Shown here piece by piece: positions 22,901-34,989 of a DNA stretch of 64,000 nt. Each line of letters begins with the position of its first letter. Within the stretch, counting starts at the first letter, position 1. Made by a program: the position numbers and the translations under genes. The DNA is taken from positions 1 through 64,000 of the forward strand of contig QPMI01000103.1 of assembly GCA_004431415.1 (NCBI GenBank). Reading direction: 5' to 3'. Source of the stretch: Cyanophora paradoxa. Its lineage: Eukaryota; Glaucocystophyceae; Cyanophorales; Cyanophoraceae. Under the pieces are notes generated by a model. It ran no database searches, was not told the origin of the DNA, and saw nothing but the letters and a program-made list of their open reading frames with translations.

Positions 22901-24680
22901 GCTCAAAAAGAGCATTGCCGCCGCCCTGAGCCGGAACCTGTGCACCACTTCGCCAAACCCGGCGATGCTGCAGCTGGTGCTGGCTGCAGGCATTTTTCGC
23001 ACCGTAGCGCAGCCTTCAGGGCTCGCAGCCCGGCCCGCGAAATTTACACGCGACGGCACGGCGGCAGGCCCAGGCCTCGGCACGGCCGCTCGCCGCCAAG
23101 CCTGCGCACGCGGCCTTCAGCCCAACCCCGCCTTGCGGCATGTTCATGCCTCGACCTCCCGCTAAAACGCGGTGGGAGAGAGGATGAGGCAGGGAAGACT
23201 GCATGAGCTGCAGAAATCGTAATTCGCTACCGAGCGAAGCGAACCTGTCGACCGCACTGCGGCACCCAAATTCGAAAGCATCGCAATTCGAATTCGGAAT
23301 TCAATGATTCGGGACCGTGGGCGCGGCGCCGGATCCGATGATCCCCAGCCCGTTCTCGATCTGCGGGCAGCGAGCCCTAGTGGCTGGCCCGTGCGCAAGC
23401 CACGCGTACGGTATCCAATTTTCGGACCGCCGTTCCCGCCTAGCTGGTGGAATCTGCCGGCTTCACACTCCGGAACACCCGCCACGGCCAACGAGAGACA
23501 GCGAGCAAAAGCCGCTGAGCTTCATCGTCTGCTCTCTCAAAAGCCGCCACGGCCCACTGCGAGACAGCGAGCAAGAGCTCTATCGTCAGTCCTCTCGAGA
23601 GCACCGGGGCCCGGCCCCGGTCCGCTAAGGGAACGCTTGCGATCGTGCATGATATCGTCAGCACGATATTGACGCTCGTATGCACGAGCACGGCTCCTGC
23701 AACCGGCCGCTACCGGTCCCGCTCCTGCAGCTGGGAACCAATCGCGTCGGTTGCACGCCGCGGCGCCCACCTGCCGATCCCTGTGGTGCTGCTACACTAC
23801 GTACGGCGGCTGGCGCCCAGCCATCAATACCACGGCATGCGCAGCCGCGCCCTGCACACGCACTTGTGCCCGACGGCCGCAGTGCACGCCCGTGGCCGGC
23901 TGCCGCGGTGGCGAGGCCGTCACGGCGCACGCCAGCGGACGTGAGGGCGCCCGCGTGCACAATCTCCGCGCCGGACGTTTCTCGGGCCCTCTAGATCTGT
24001 GCATGCGAATCACTTCGCGTCGCCACGAAAATTTTGCAGCACTAGAGTGCGGCAATTGCGCGCCCATGCGTGCGTGGCCATGTCCAGTGGCCCGGCCCTT
24101 GCACGGCCCTTCGGCCAAGCATATGCATCATCCTCAGCCTCAGACCAGCCGCTGAGCCTGGTTCTGACGCTTACTAAAGCGGTCACGGCTCTTGCGACTC
24201 GTTGAGTCCGACGGTCGACCTCGATCTCGCGATTCCGCCCCGGCCCGACGCCGCGCGCGGCTCGCGATCGGGACCGAGATGCAGGCTACGCGGCCCAGCT
24301 CGCGCCCCGATGGCGAAAGTCATCGATTTCGCGCCCCGGCCCTCGCTGGCGACCCGGGCTCTTGTCCCCGGCAACGGCGTGGATTCTCTCAAATTCTGCC
24401 CCGCGACGTCGACACGGACGTTCGCGCATACCAAGTCACACGGGCCCAGCTGCATGCAGCTAGCGCTCCTGCGGGCGAACGAGTTCGACGCAGCTGTCGA
24501 ATTCGTATTCGCGATGGGCGGTGGCGACCCGGGATCTTATTCCCGGCAGTGGCGCGCCCACCGTCACCAGCTTCATTACTGAAGCCGCTCACATAATCTC
24601 GGTGCTGGCGCCCCGGCGCCTGGCCTAAAACCGCACAAAGCGGCAACACGGGCCTACAGACACGAGCATACACAGCCGAG
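19972..24680. other. 4.7 kb of gene-poor DNA rich in palindromic words
   Basis: Enriched in TCGCGATCG, GAATTCGAATTC and GAGCTCGAG-type words, with many short frames of no recognisable family. No gag-like reading frame is visible at its right end, although the gypsy protease starts on the far side of the adjoining palindrome. No tRNA, rRNA or splice-connected coding series was recognised, but a gene with short exons could be missed by eye. Confidence 0.4.
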
Positions 24681-24699
24681 TATCCCGGGACTTTTGTGC

Positions 24700-24911
24700 C
24701 ACCGAGTCATTGACTCGAAACCCGAGTCATTGACTCGAAAAATGACTCGAACCCGAGTCATTGACTCGAAACCCGAGTCACTCCGGAAATGACTCGAAAT
24801 CCGAGTCAGCCCGAGTCAGCCCGAGTCACTCCGGGTCACTCCGGGTCGGTGAAAATTTGTTCGAGTCAGCCCGAGTCAGCCCGGGTCAGCCCGAGTCACT
24901 CCGAGTCACTC
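24700..24911. repeat. Left-arm subterminal GAGTC/GACTC repeats
   Basis: About 17 copies of GAGTC or its complement in some 210 bp, many arranged as cgagtcattgactcg inverted pairs. Mirrored at 37598-37806. TGACTC is also a bZIP-type binding core, so protein binding is possible but not shown. Confidence 0.85.
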
Positions 24912-25058
24912 TTTTTTTTTTTTTAAAGATCTACGGCGGGCGTACCCACTCGTAGTACACAACGAGGATACAAGTCACGGTATCAGGAATCACGGGGATT
25001 CGAAGTACAACGAAGCGGAAACAGTAGGAACCGAACCCGGAAATCCGGGAGGTCGTAG
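24912..25058 (-). mobile_element. SINE-like retroposon, 147 bp, left arm only
   Basis: On the minus strand it ends in A13 (T13 on the plus strand at 24912-24924) and is flanked by a 15-bp direct repeat cactccgagtcactc (24897-24911 and 25059-25073). The right arm at 37598-37612 has a single copy of that 15-mer and no insert, giving an internal empty site. The body has tRNA-like T-arm words (GGTTCGGTTCC; CTTCGAATCC) resembling an RNA polymerase III B box, but a good A box was not found, so tRNA origin is tentative. The oligo(A) end and target-site duplication indicate LINE-type retroposition. Confidence 0.8.
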
Positions 25059-25073
25059 CACTCCGAGTCACTC

Positions 25074-27680
25074 GAATTCGAATATTTATTAATTATAAAA
25101 TTAAATATATATATATATTTGTAAATCGAGAGCCCCGCATGCGCACGCCCTAGGCCTGGCCCCTGGCACGGCCGCCGAGCTAGCGCTGGGCAGCCTGGGC
25201 TCGACCACGCTGCCACCGTGGCACGGCGCCACCGGCGCCACGTTATATATATATCATAGTATAATTGAAAACGTTGCGCATGCCGCGATGCGCGCGCCCC
25301 GGGCCCCGCCCTGGCTCGGATCGTGCGGCCGGTCCTGGACCTGGCTCGCCTGCCGGTGCACTGCATGCGCCGGGTTATTCACGACGAGCTGCGTAATAGC
25401 CTGCAATCCGCCAACGAGAGAAAAAACATTATAAGCCACTGAAAACAGACTGCATATAGCTAACTATATCTGGGGCTAGCGCTTGACTGCGAAATCGCGC
25501 CTAGCTGCCTAGCAGATAAAGCTGCACGTCGCCTTCTGCCCTCGCCCCTGCTGCTCAGAAGCCTCTCCACTCCGGACCAGGCGCTATTTGGGGATTCCAT
25601 CGGCACTTGCAGCAGCACGTTCCCGCACTCGCCGCGCTGCGCGCGCCACGGTGAGCGGGCGGATCAAAGGAAGATTAGCGAGCAGCGAGCGGCAAGCGGG
25701 CGGCTGTGCAGCGCACCGAGGAGAGGGAGCAGCAGACGGGCTCGCCCCGCGTCCGGCGTCCCTCGACCGCGATGGCGACGGCGCAGCGCTCGCTGCACTC
25801 GGGGCGTAACTCTAAAGAAGAGAAGAATGCGCGCCGGCAAACGACCGCACCTGCCGCACCAGGCGCACCGGCCCCAGAAACCGCAAGCACATGAACTCCG
25901 AGGGCGCCAATCAGCCACGCGTCCGAGAACGGCACCCGCTCCGCTGCGCACGCGGCCGGCGTCACAACAACATCGAAGCAAAAACATCTGAAACAAGAGC
26001 GAGCACCTGGCCTGCGGGAGAAGACGCTAGGCGAACTGGGTGGCGGTGCTCTGCTCGCGCGGGCCAGTCACGCCGTTCCCTGGCCCGCCAGCGGAATGAG
26101 GGATTGGAGCAAAGGAGATGAAACGAAAAGCACCTTGCTTCGCCTCGGCAGCCGCCTTCTCCTTTCTGCGCGTGCCTGTCAACCGCAGGAGTACTCACCA
26201 GCGGCGGCCGGGCTGCGAATGCAGATCAAAGGCGCTTGAAGAGGCAAGAACGACGCGTTCACGAGCGTTCTCCGCCACGAGCAGGGGCCCTCTGCGCTGG
26301 CGCAGCGCTCTGCGTTTGAAATCCGGCCGGCGACAGGCGGGGGACGCGAGAGGATGCAAGTAGGCACCTTCGAGCGTCGTTCGCGCTCGAGGCTCGTCAA
26401 GTTCGCGGCAGCTGTGCGGTCCGTTTGACCTGTTTGAAATGCGGAGTAAGGACCGGATGCGCTGCGGTGGAGAGCCCAGCGCCGACGAACCGAGAGTCCA
26501 TCGCGTCCCGTGCTGGAGGCCGCACAGTTCTTGCCCTGCAGCTGCGTGCTCTTCAAAGCGTTCCAAGGTCGCGTATTTGGGGTACACAGCTGTTCGGCGA
26601 AAGCGGCACCCCGCCTTGCGAGACCAAACAGCGAGGGCGCCTGACGCCCCTCCGCTCAGCTTTTCGAGGACGCCTGAAGCGGTCCCGGCTCCTTCGCAGC
26701 TGGCTCAGTACCGCGCACGTTGGCGGAACTTCGGAAGCTCGCAGACGCGGCGCGCGGCCCTTTAGTTAGCTATAGCTAGGCGCATGTGGTCCGTGCTCTC
26801 GCAGCTGGGTCTATTCCCTGGCGTGGCCGTGTTTCCGTGCGGCGCTGCGTTAACGGCCTGCAGCTGCCTTCCTCCCACAAACCGACGACGTGCGTCTATG
26901 CCGTGCCTTCCGCGTCCCCGCGTGTCGTACAGCTCACTCGATTTCGCAGGATCGCCGGCGGTGAGCCCCGTCAGCCCAGTTGGTTGGCCCCGCGCCCAAG
27001 CCGAGTCAAGGTGCGGCTATAGCTACCGCCTGGACGGGGTGCGGGAACAGGCGGGCTGCCGCCCGTTTCTCGCTGTTAATCTCTCCTTCGTAGCGGGTGA
27101 TGGCGTGCCGGCGCACCGCTGGCGGCGAGCGCGCGCGCCCTGCAGCTGCCGAGCGCGTCGCCGAGCGCGCCGGGTGCGCCGCCAGACCATAGCTTTGCGT
27201 TCAGCGGCGCGCGAACGCATGGCTCACGATTCTTGCTTGCGTTCCAGGCGCTGGGTCACGCGCGCCGTCTCCAGGCTCCGAATTCTGGACCCCTCTTCCA
27301 CAGCCTGGTGAGCCTCAGGCTTAGACGAGGCGAATTGAGCGGCATGTGTGCGCACGCGTCGCTGACAAGGCGCTCTTGTCGCGCAGGATGATCGAGTCCC
27401 GGGGCGATGGTCGGAGGGAGCGGAGGGCGGCAGCATGGATTGCACGGCGGGGCGTAGGATCGGCGGGCGGCGGCCCGGGGCGCACGCCTCGCGCGCCGCC
27501 GGCTGCCCGCCCGCCCCGTCCCGCCCCGGCGCCGTCGCTTCGCCCGCCCCATCGCTTTCGCCCCGCCCCGCAGAGTCGGTGCGCCGTGCCAAGCGCCCGC
27601 CCGGCCCAGCCCGGCCTGCCTGCTGCTGACGCCCTCGCTGCTATCGCAGGGGTTAACGCCGGGACAACGTCCTCAGGGGA
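25074..27680. other. Left-arm unique region, no recognised gene
   Basis: Contains AT-rich stretches (tatttattaattataaaat and tatatatatcatag near 25080-25260). The rest has moderate complexity and several frames that are present in both arms (for example 25588-25809, 26439-26765, 27256-27552). None shows a recognisable domain, and frames differ between arms at C-run indels, so no gene is called. The mirror region is about 34990-37597. Confidence 0.5.
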
Positions 27681-27689
27681 CAGCACCGG

Positions 27690-28740
27690 GGGTCGCGGAA
27701 GCTCAGCAGGCGGCGGCGCGGTGGGCGGCGGCGCGGCTCGGCGGGCGGGGCAGAGGCGCGGCGGGCGGCGGCGCGGCTCGGCGGGCGGCGGCACGGCTCG
27801 CCGGGAGGGGCGGCGGCGCAGCGGGCGGCGCGCAGCTCGCCGGGCGGCGGCGGGCGAGCGGCGGGCGGCTGCGCGGCTCGGCGGGCGGGCGGAGGCGCGG
27901 CGGGCGGCGGCGCGGCTCGCCAGGCGGCGGCGGACGAGCGGCGGGCGGCTGCGCGGCTCGCCGGGCGGCGGCAGACGAGCGGCGGGCGGCTGCGCGGCTT
28001 GCCGGGCGGCGGCAGACGACCGGCGGGCGGCGGCACGGCTCGCCGGGTGGGGCGGAGGCGCGGCGGGCGGCCACGCGGCCAGACTGGCAGGGCGGGGGCT
28101 CGGCGGGCGGCGGCGCGGCTCGCCGGGAGGGGCGGCGGCGCAGCGGGCGGCGCGCAGCTCGCCGGGCGGGGCGGAGGCGCGGCGGACGGCGGAGCCGCTC
28201 GCCGGGCGGCGGAGGCGCGGCGGGCGGCGGCGCGGCTCGCCGGGCGGCGGCAGACGAGCGGCGGGCGGCTGCGCGGCTTGCCGGGCGGCGGCGGACGAGC
28301 GGCGGGCGGCGGCACGGCTCGCCGGGTGGGGCGGAGGCGCGGCGGGCGGCCACGCGGCCAGACTGGCAGGGCGGGGGCTCGGCGGGCGGCGGCGCGGCTC
28401 GCCGGGAGGGCGGCGGCGCAGCGGGCGGCGCGCAGCTCGCCGGGCGGGGCGGAGGCGCGGCGGGCGGCGGAGCCGCTCGCCGGCGGGGCGGAGGCGCGGC
28501 GGGCGGCGGCGCGGCTCGCCGGGCGGCGGCGGACGAGCGGCGGGCGGCAGCGCGGCTCGCCGGGCGGCGGCAGACGAGCGGCGGACGGCGGCACGGCTCG
28601 CCGTGTGGGCGGAGGCGCGGCGGGCGGCCACGCGGCCAGACTGGCAGGGCGGGGGCTCGGCGGGCGGCGGCGCGGCTCGCGGGGCGGGGCGGAGGAGCGG
28701 TGGGCGGCTGCACGGCTCGGCAGGCTGGACGGAGAATCGG
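27690..28740. repeat. Left-arm GC-rich array
   Basis: Built from ggcgggcggcggcgcggctcg-type units of about 36 bp, with a higher-order block that includes ccacgcggccagactggcag. Frames of several hundred codons on both strands are compositional. The mirror array at 33545-34985 is about 0.4 kb longer. Confidence 0.88.
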
Positions 28741-31467
28741 TTGCAGGGCAGCGCAGCCTCGGTTCTGTCTTAAACCGACTTCATAATCAAATCTAGCGCC
28801 CTCTAGAACCCGCAACAGCATGCTGGGAGCTGGATGAGATATGGGCCCCGAGTTTCAATTTGGCTCGCAGTGAGGATCTGAGCACCCATATGCATGCATG
28901 CAGTGTTCATGATGATCATGATCACTGATCATGAGGCTTTGCAAAGATCCCGACCTTTTGACTGACTGGAGAAGTGTACCTAGGCTATATCAAAGGCGCT
29001 AGATTTGATTTTGATGGTGGCAAGCGCTGAAAAGGTGCTTGTACCTCGCCAAGCAATTGTGGGCCCCAATTGCCAACACTTCATTTGTGCCATGTCGCAG
29101 GGCAGCACAGCCTCGGAACTATCTTCAACCGACTTCATAATCAAATCTAGCGCCCTCGAGAACCCCCAACAGCATACTGGGGGTGGATGAGATATGGGCC
29201 CGAGTTTCAATTTGGCTCGCAGTGAGGATCTGAGCACCTCTGCATGCAGTGTTCATGATGATCATGATCACTGATCATGAGGCTTTGCAAAGATCCCGAC
29301 CTTTTGACTGACTGGAGAAGTGTACCTAGGCTATATCAAAGGCGCTAGATTTGATTTTGATGGTGGCAAGCGCTGAAAAGGTGCTTGTACCTCGCCAAGC
29401 AATTGTGGGCCCAATTGCCAACACTTCATTTGTGCCAAGTTGCAGGGCAGCGCAGCCTCGGGTCTGTCTTCAACCGACTTCATAATCAAATCTAGCGCCC
29501 TCGAGAACCCCCAACAGCATACTGGGGGGTGGATGAGATATGGGCCCCGAGTTTCAATTTGGCTCGCAGTGAGGATCTGAGCACCTCTGCATGCAGTCAC
29601 TGAGTGTTCATGATGATCATGATCACTGATCATGAGGCTTTGCAAAGATCCCGACCTTTTGACTGACTGGAGAAGTGTACCTAGGCTATATCAAAGGCGC
29701 TAGATTTGATTTTGATGGTGGCAAGCGCTGAAAAGGTGCTTGTACCTCGCCAAGCAATTGCGGGCCCCAATTGCCAACACTTCATTTGTGCCATCATGGC
29801 ATGTCGCAGGGCAGCACAGCCTCGGAACTATCTTCAACCGACTTCATAATCAAATCTAGCGCCCTCTAGAACCCCCAACAGCATACTGGGGGGTGGATGA
29901 GATATGGGCCCCGAGTTTCAATTCGGCTCGCAGTGAGGATCTGAGCACCTCTGCATGCAGTGTTCATGATGATCATGCCATGATGATCACTGATCATGAG
30001 GCTTTGCAAAGATCCCGACCTTTTGACTGACTGGAGAAGTGTACCTAGGCTATATCAAAGGCGCTAGATTTGATTTTGATGGTGGCAAGCGCTGAAAAGG
30101 TGCTTGTACCTCGCCAAGCAATTGTGGGCCCCAATTGCCAACACTTCATTTGTGCCATGTCGCAGGGCAGCACAGCCTCGGAACTATCTTCAACCGACTT
30201 CATAATCAAATCTAGTGCCCTCGAGAACCCCCAACAGCATACTGGGGGGTGGATGAGATATGGGCCCCGAGTTTCAATTTGGCTCGCAGTGAGGATCTGA
30301 GCACCCATGCATGCAGTGTTCATGATGATCATGATCACTGATCATGAGGCTTTGCAAAGATCCCGACCTTTTGACTGACTGGAGAAGTGTACCTAGGCTA
30401 TATCAAAGGCGCTAGATTTGATTTTGATGGTGGCAAGCGCTGAAAAGGTGCTTGTACCTCGCCAAGCAATTGTGGGCCCCAATTGCCAACACTTCATTTG
30501 TGCCATGTCGCAGAGCAACACAGCCTCGGAACTATCTTCAACCGACTTCATAATCAAATCTAGCGCCCTCGAGAACCCCCAACAGCATACTGGGGGGTGG
30601 ATGAGATATGGGCCCCGAGTTTCACTTTGGCTCGCAGTGAGGATCTGAGCACCCATGCATGCAGTGTTCATGATGATCATGATCACTGATCATGATCATG
30701 AGGCTTTGCAAAGATCCCGACCTTTTGACTGACTGGAGAAGTGTACCTAGGCTATATCAAAGGCGCTAGATTTGATTTTGATGGTGGCAAGCGCTGAAAA
30801 GGTGCTTGTACCTCGCCAAGCAATTGTGGGCCCCAATTGCCAACACTTCATTTGTGCCATGTCGCAGGGCAGCACAGCCTCGGAACTATCTTCAACCGAC
30901 TTCATAATCAAATCTAGCGCCCTCGAGAACCCCCAACAGCATACTGGGGGGTGGATGAGATATGGGCCCCGAGTTTCAATTTGGCTCGCAGTGAGGATCT
31001 GAGCACCCATGCATGCAGTGTTCATGATGATCATGATCACTGATCATGAGGCTTTGCAAAGATCCCGACCTTTTGACTGACTGGAGAAGTGTACCTAGGC
31101 TATATCAAAGGCGCTAGATTTGATTTTGATGGTGGCAAGCGCTGAAAAGGTGCTTGTACCTCGCCAAGCAATTGTGGGCCCCAATTGCCAACACTTCATT
31201 TGTGCCATGTCGCAGAGCAACACAGCCTCGGAACTATCTTCAACCGACTTCATAATCAAATCTAGCGCCCTCGAGAACCCCCAACAGCATACTGGGGGGT
31301 GGATGAGATATGGGCCCCGAGTTTCAATTTGGCTCGCAGTGAGGATCTGAGCACCCATGCATGCAGTGTTCATGATGATCATGATCACTGATCATGATCA
31401 TGAGGCTTTGCAAAGATCCCGACCTTTTGACTGACTGGAGAAGTGTACCTAGGCTATATCAAAGGCG
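28741..31467. repeat. Left-arm 348-bp satellite, about eight units
   Basis: Unit boundaries can be followed at the tgtacctaggctatatcaaa motif near 28976, 29326, 29681, 30039, 30387, 30741, 31089 and 31443. Units differ by small changes such as aattcggc (fourth) or agcaacacag (sixth and eighth). Each unit contains the inverted pair ggcgctagatttgat/atcaaatctagcgcc about 165 bp apart and a GATC-rich palindromic block. A 97-codon frame is repeated in most units, as expected from a period divisible by three. Confidence 0.93.
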
Positions 31468-31515
31468 AGGCACAAGCACCTTTTCAGCGCTTGCCACCAT
31501 CAAAATCAAATCTAG
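31468..31515. other. Palindrome centre: 48-bp loop and fold-back junction
   Basis: The left arm stops at caaaggcg and the sequence continues with aggcacaagcacc, which is the right-arm orientation of another part of the satellite unit (cttggcgaggtacaagcacc). The four bases ggcg are common to both partners, a microhomology junction as expected for template switching or end joining. The loop is ordinary satellite sequence with one t-to-c change. Confidence 0.8.
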
Positions 31516-33500
31516 CGCCTTTGATATAGCCTAGGTACACTTCTCCAGTCAGTCAAAAGGTCGGGATCTTTGCAAAGCCTCATGATCAGTGATCATGATC
31601 ATCATGAACACTGCATGCATGGGTGCTCAGATCCTCACTGCGAGCCAAATTGAAACTCGGGGCCCATATCTCATCCACCCCCCAGTATGCTGTTGGGGGT
31701 TCTCGAGGGCGCTAGATTTGATTATGAAGTCGGTTGAAGATAGTTCCGAGGCTGTGCTGCCCTGCGACATGGCACAAATGAAGTGTTGGCAATTGGGGCC
31801 CACAATTGCTTGGCGAGGTACAAGCACCTTTTCAGCGCTTGCCACCATCAAAATCAAATCTAGCGCCTTTGATATAGCCTAGGTACACTTCTCCAGTCAG
31901 TCAAAAGGTCGGGATCTTTGCAAAGCCTCATGATCAGTGATCATGATCATCATGAACACTGCATGCATGGGTGCTCAGATCCTCACTGCGAGCCAAATTG
32001 AAACTCGGGGCCCATATCTCATCCACCCCCCAGTATGCTGTTGGGGGTTCTCGAGGGCGCTAGATTTGATTATGAAGTCGGTTGAAGATAGTTCCGAGGC
32101 TGTGCTGCCCTGCGACATGGCACAAATGAAGTGTTGGCAATTGGGGCCCACAATTGCTTGGCGAGGTACAAGCACCTTTTCAGCGCTTGCCACCATCAAA
32201 ATCAAATCTAGCGCCTTTGATATAGCCTAGGTACACTTCTCCAGTCAGTCAAAAGGTCGGGATCTTTGCAAAGCCTCATGATCAGTGATCATCATGGCAT
32301 GATCATCATGAACACTGCATGCAGAGGTGCTCAGATCCTCACTGCGAGCCGAATTGAAACTCGGGGCCCATATCTCATCCACCCCCAGTATGCTGTTGGG
32401 GTTCTAGAGGGCGCTAGATTTGATTATGAAGTCGGTTGAAGATAGTTCCGAGGCTGTGCTGCCCTGCGACATGCCATGATGGCACAAATGAAGTGTTGGC
32501 AATTGGGGCCCGCAATTGCTTGGCGAGGTACAAGCACCTTTTCAGCGCTTGCCACCATCAAAATCAAATCTAGCGCCTTTGATATAGCCTAGGTACACTT
32601 CTCCAGTCAGTCAAAAGGTCGGGATCTTTGCAAAGCCTCATGATCAGTGATCATGATCATCATGAACACTCAGTGACTGCATGCAGAGGTGCTCAGATCC
32701 TCACTGCGAGCCAAATTGAAACTCGGGGCCCATATCTCATCCACCCCCCAGTATGCTGTTGGGGGTTCTCGAGGGCGCTAGATTTGATTATGAAGTCGGT
32801 TGAAGACAGACCCGAGGCTGCGCTGCCCTGCAACTTGGCACAAATGAAGTGTTGGCAATTGGGGCCCACAATTGCTTGGCGAGGTACAAGCACCTTTTCA
32901 GCGCTTGCCACCATCAAAATCAAATCTAGCGCCTTTGATATAGCCTAGGTACACTTCTCCAGTCAGTCAAAAGGTCGGGATCTTTGCAAAGCCTCATGAT
33001 CAGTGATCATGATCATCATGAACACTGCATGCAGAGGTGCTCAGATCCTCACTGCGAGCCAAATTGAAACTCGGGGCCCATATCTCATCCACCCCCCAGT
33101 ATGCTGTTGGGGGTTCTCGAGGGCGCTAGATTTGATTATGAAGTCGGTTGAAGATAGTTCCGAGGCTGTGCTGCCCTGCGACATGGCACAAATGAAGTGT
33201 TGGCAATTGGGGCCCACAATTGCTTGGCGAGGTACAAGCACCTTTTCAGCGCTTGCCACCATCAAAATCAAATCTAGCGCCTTTGATATAGCCTAGGTAC
33301 ACTTCTCCAGTCAGTCAAAAGGTCGGGATCTTTGCAAAGCCTCATGATCAGTGATCATGATCATCATGAACACTGCATGCATGCATATGGGTGCTCAGAT
33401 CCTCACTGCGAGCCAAATTGAAACTCGGGGCCCATATCTCATCCAGCTCCCAGCATGCTGTTGCGGGTTCTAGAGGGCGCTAGATTTGATTATGAAGTCG
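31516..33500. repeat. Right-arm 348-bp satellite, about six units
   Basis: Mirror of the left array, missing two internal units. The outer four units match the outer four of the left arm one to one (for example the catcatggcatgatc and cactcagtgactgc variants). Confidence 0.92.
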
Positions 33501-33544
33501 GTTTAAGACAGAACGAGGCTGCGCTGCCTGCAACCGATTCTCCG

Positions 33545-34985
33545 TCCAGCCTGCCGAGCCGTGCAGCCGCCCACCGCTCCTCCGCCCCGCCCCGCGAGCC
33601 GCGCCGCCGCCCGCCGAGCCCCCGCCCTGCCAGTCTGGCCGCGTGGCCGCCCGCCGCGCCTCCGCCCCACACGGCGAGCCGTGCCGCCGTCCGCCGCTCG
33701 TCTGCCGCCGCCCGGCGAGCCGCGCTGCCGCCCGCCGCTCGTCCGCCGCCGCCCGGCGAGCCGCGCCGCCGCCCGCCGCGCCTCCGCCCCGCCCGGCGAG
33801 CGGCTCCGCCGCCCGCCGCGCCTCCGCCCCGCCCGGCGAGCTGCGCGCCGCCCGCTGCGCCGCCGCCCCTCCCGGCGAGCCGCGCCGCCGCCCGCCGAGC
33901 CCCGCCCTGCCAGTCTGGCCGCGTGGCCGCCCGCCGCGCCTCCGCCCACCCGGCGAGCCGTGCCGCCGCCCGCCGCTCGTCCGCCGCCGCCCGGCAAGCC
34001 GCGCAGCCGCCCGCCGCTCGTCTGCCGCCGCCCGGCGAGCCGCGCCGCCGCCCGCCGCGCCTCCGCCGCCCGGCGAGCGGCTCCGCCGTCCGCCGCGCCT
34101 CCGCCCCGCCCGGCGAGCTGCGCGCCGCCCGCTGCGCCGCCGCCCCTCCCGGCGAGCCGCGCCGCCGCCCGCCGCGCCTCCGCCCCGCCCGGCGAGCGGC
34201 TCCGCCGCCCGCCGCGCCTCCGCCCCGCCCGGCGAGCTGCGCGCCGCCCGCTGCGCCGCCGCCCCTCCCGGCGAGCCGCGCCGCCGCCCGCCGAGCCCCC
34301 GCCCTGCCAGTCTGGCCGCGTGGCCGCCCGCCGCGCCTCCGCCCCACCCGGCGAGCCGTGCCGCCGCCCGCCGCTCGTCCGCCGCCGCCCGGCAAGCCGC
34401 GCAGCCGCCCGCCGCTCGTCTGCCGCCGCCCGGCGAGCCGCGCCGCCGCCCGCCGCGCCTCCGCCGCCCGGCGAGCGGCTCCGCCGTCCGCCGCGCCTCC
34501 GCCCCGCCCGGCGAGCTGCGCGCCGCCCGCTGCGCCGCCGCCCCTCCCGGCGAGCCGCGCCGCCGCCCGCCGAGCCCCCGCCCTGCCAGTCTGGCCGCGT
34601 GGCCGCCCGCCGCGCCTCCGCCCCACCCGGCGAGCCGTGCCGCCGCCCGCCGCTCGTCTGCCGCCGCCCGGCAAGCCGCGCAGCCGCCCGCCGCTCGTCT
34701 GCCGCCGCCCGGCGAGCCGCGCAGCCGCCCGCCGCTCGTCCGCCGCCGCCTGGCGAGCCGCGCCGCCGCCCGCCGCGCCTCCGCCCGCCCGCCGAGCCGC
34801 GCAGCCGCCCGCCGCTCGCCCGCCGCCGCCCGGCGAGCTGCGCGCCGCCCGCTGCGCCGCCGCCCTCCCGGCGAGCCGTGCCGCCGCCCGCCGAGCCGCG
34901 CCGCCGCCCGCCGCGCCTCTGCCCCGCCCGCCGAGCCGCGCCGCCGCCCACCGCGCCGCCGCCTGCTGAGCTTCCGCGACCCCGG
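33545..34985. repeat. Right-arm GC-rich array
   Basis: Reverse complement of 27690-28740, with extra copies of the higher-order block containing ctgccagtctggccgcgtgg. Long frames on both strands are compositional. Confidence 0.88.
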
Positions 34986-34989
34986 TGCT

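Noticed and set aside
24192-24596. Gag remnant left of the palindrome
   Set aside because: The short frame here has no capsid or zinc-knuckle features and is not in continuity with the protease frame at 37829.
26784-27311. 175-codon frame in the palindrome arm
   Set aside because: The mirror copy in the right arm is broken by a C-run difference and no domain is recognisable.
28980-33296. Repeated 97-aa and 76-aa proteins in the 348-bp satellite
   Set aside because: Both strands are open in the same place and the repetition follows from a period divisible by three; no sign of coding constraint.
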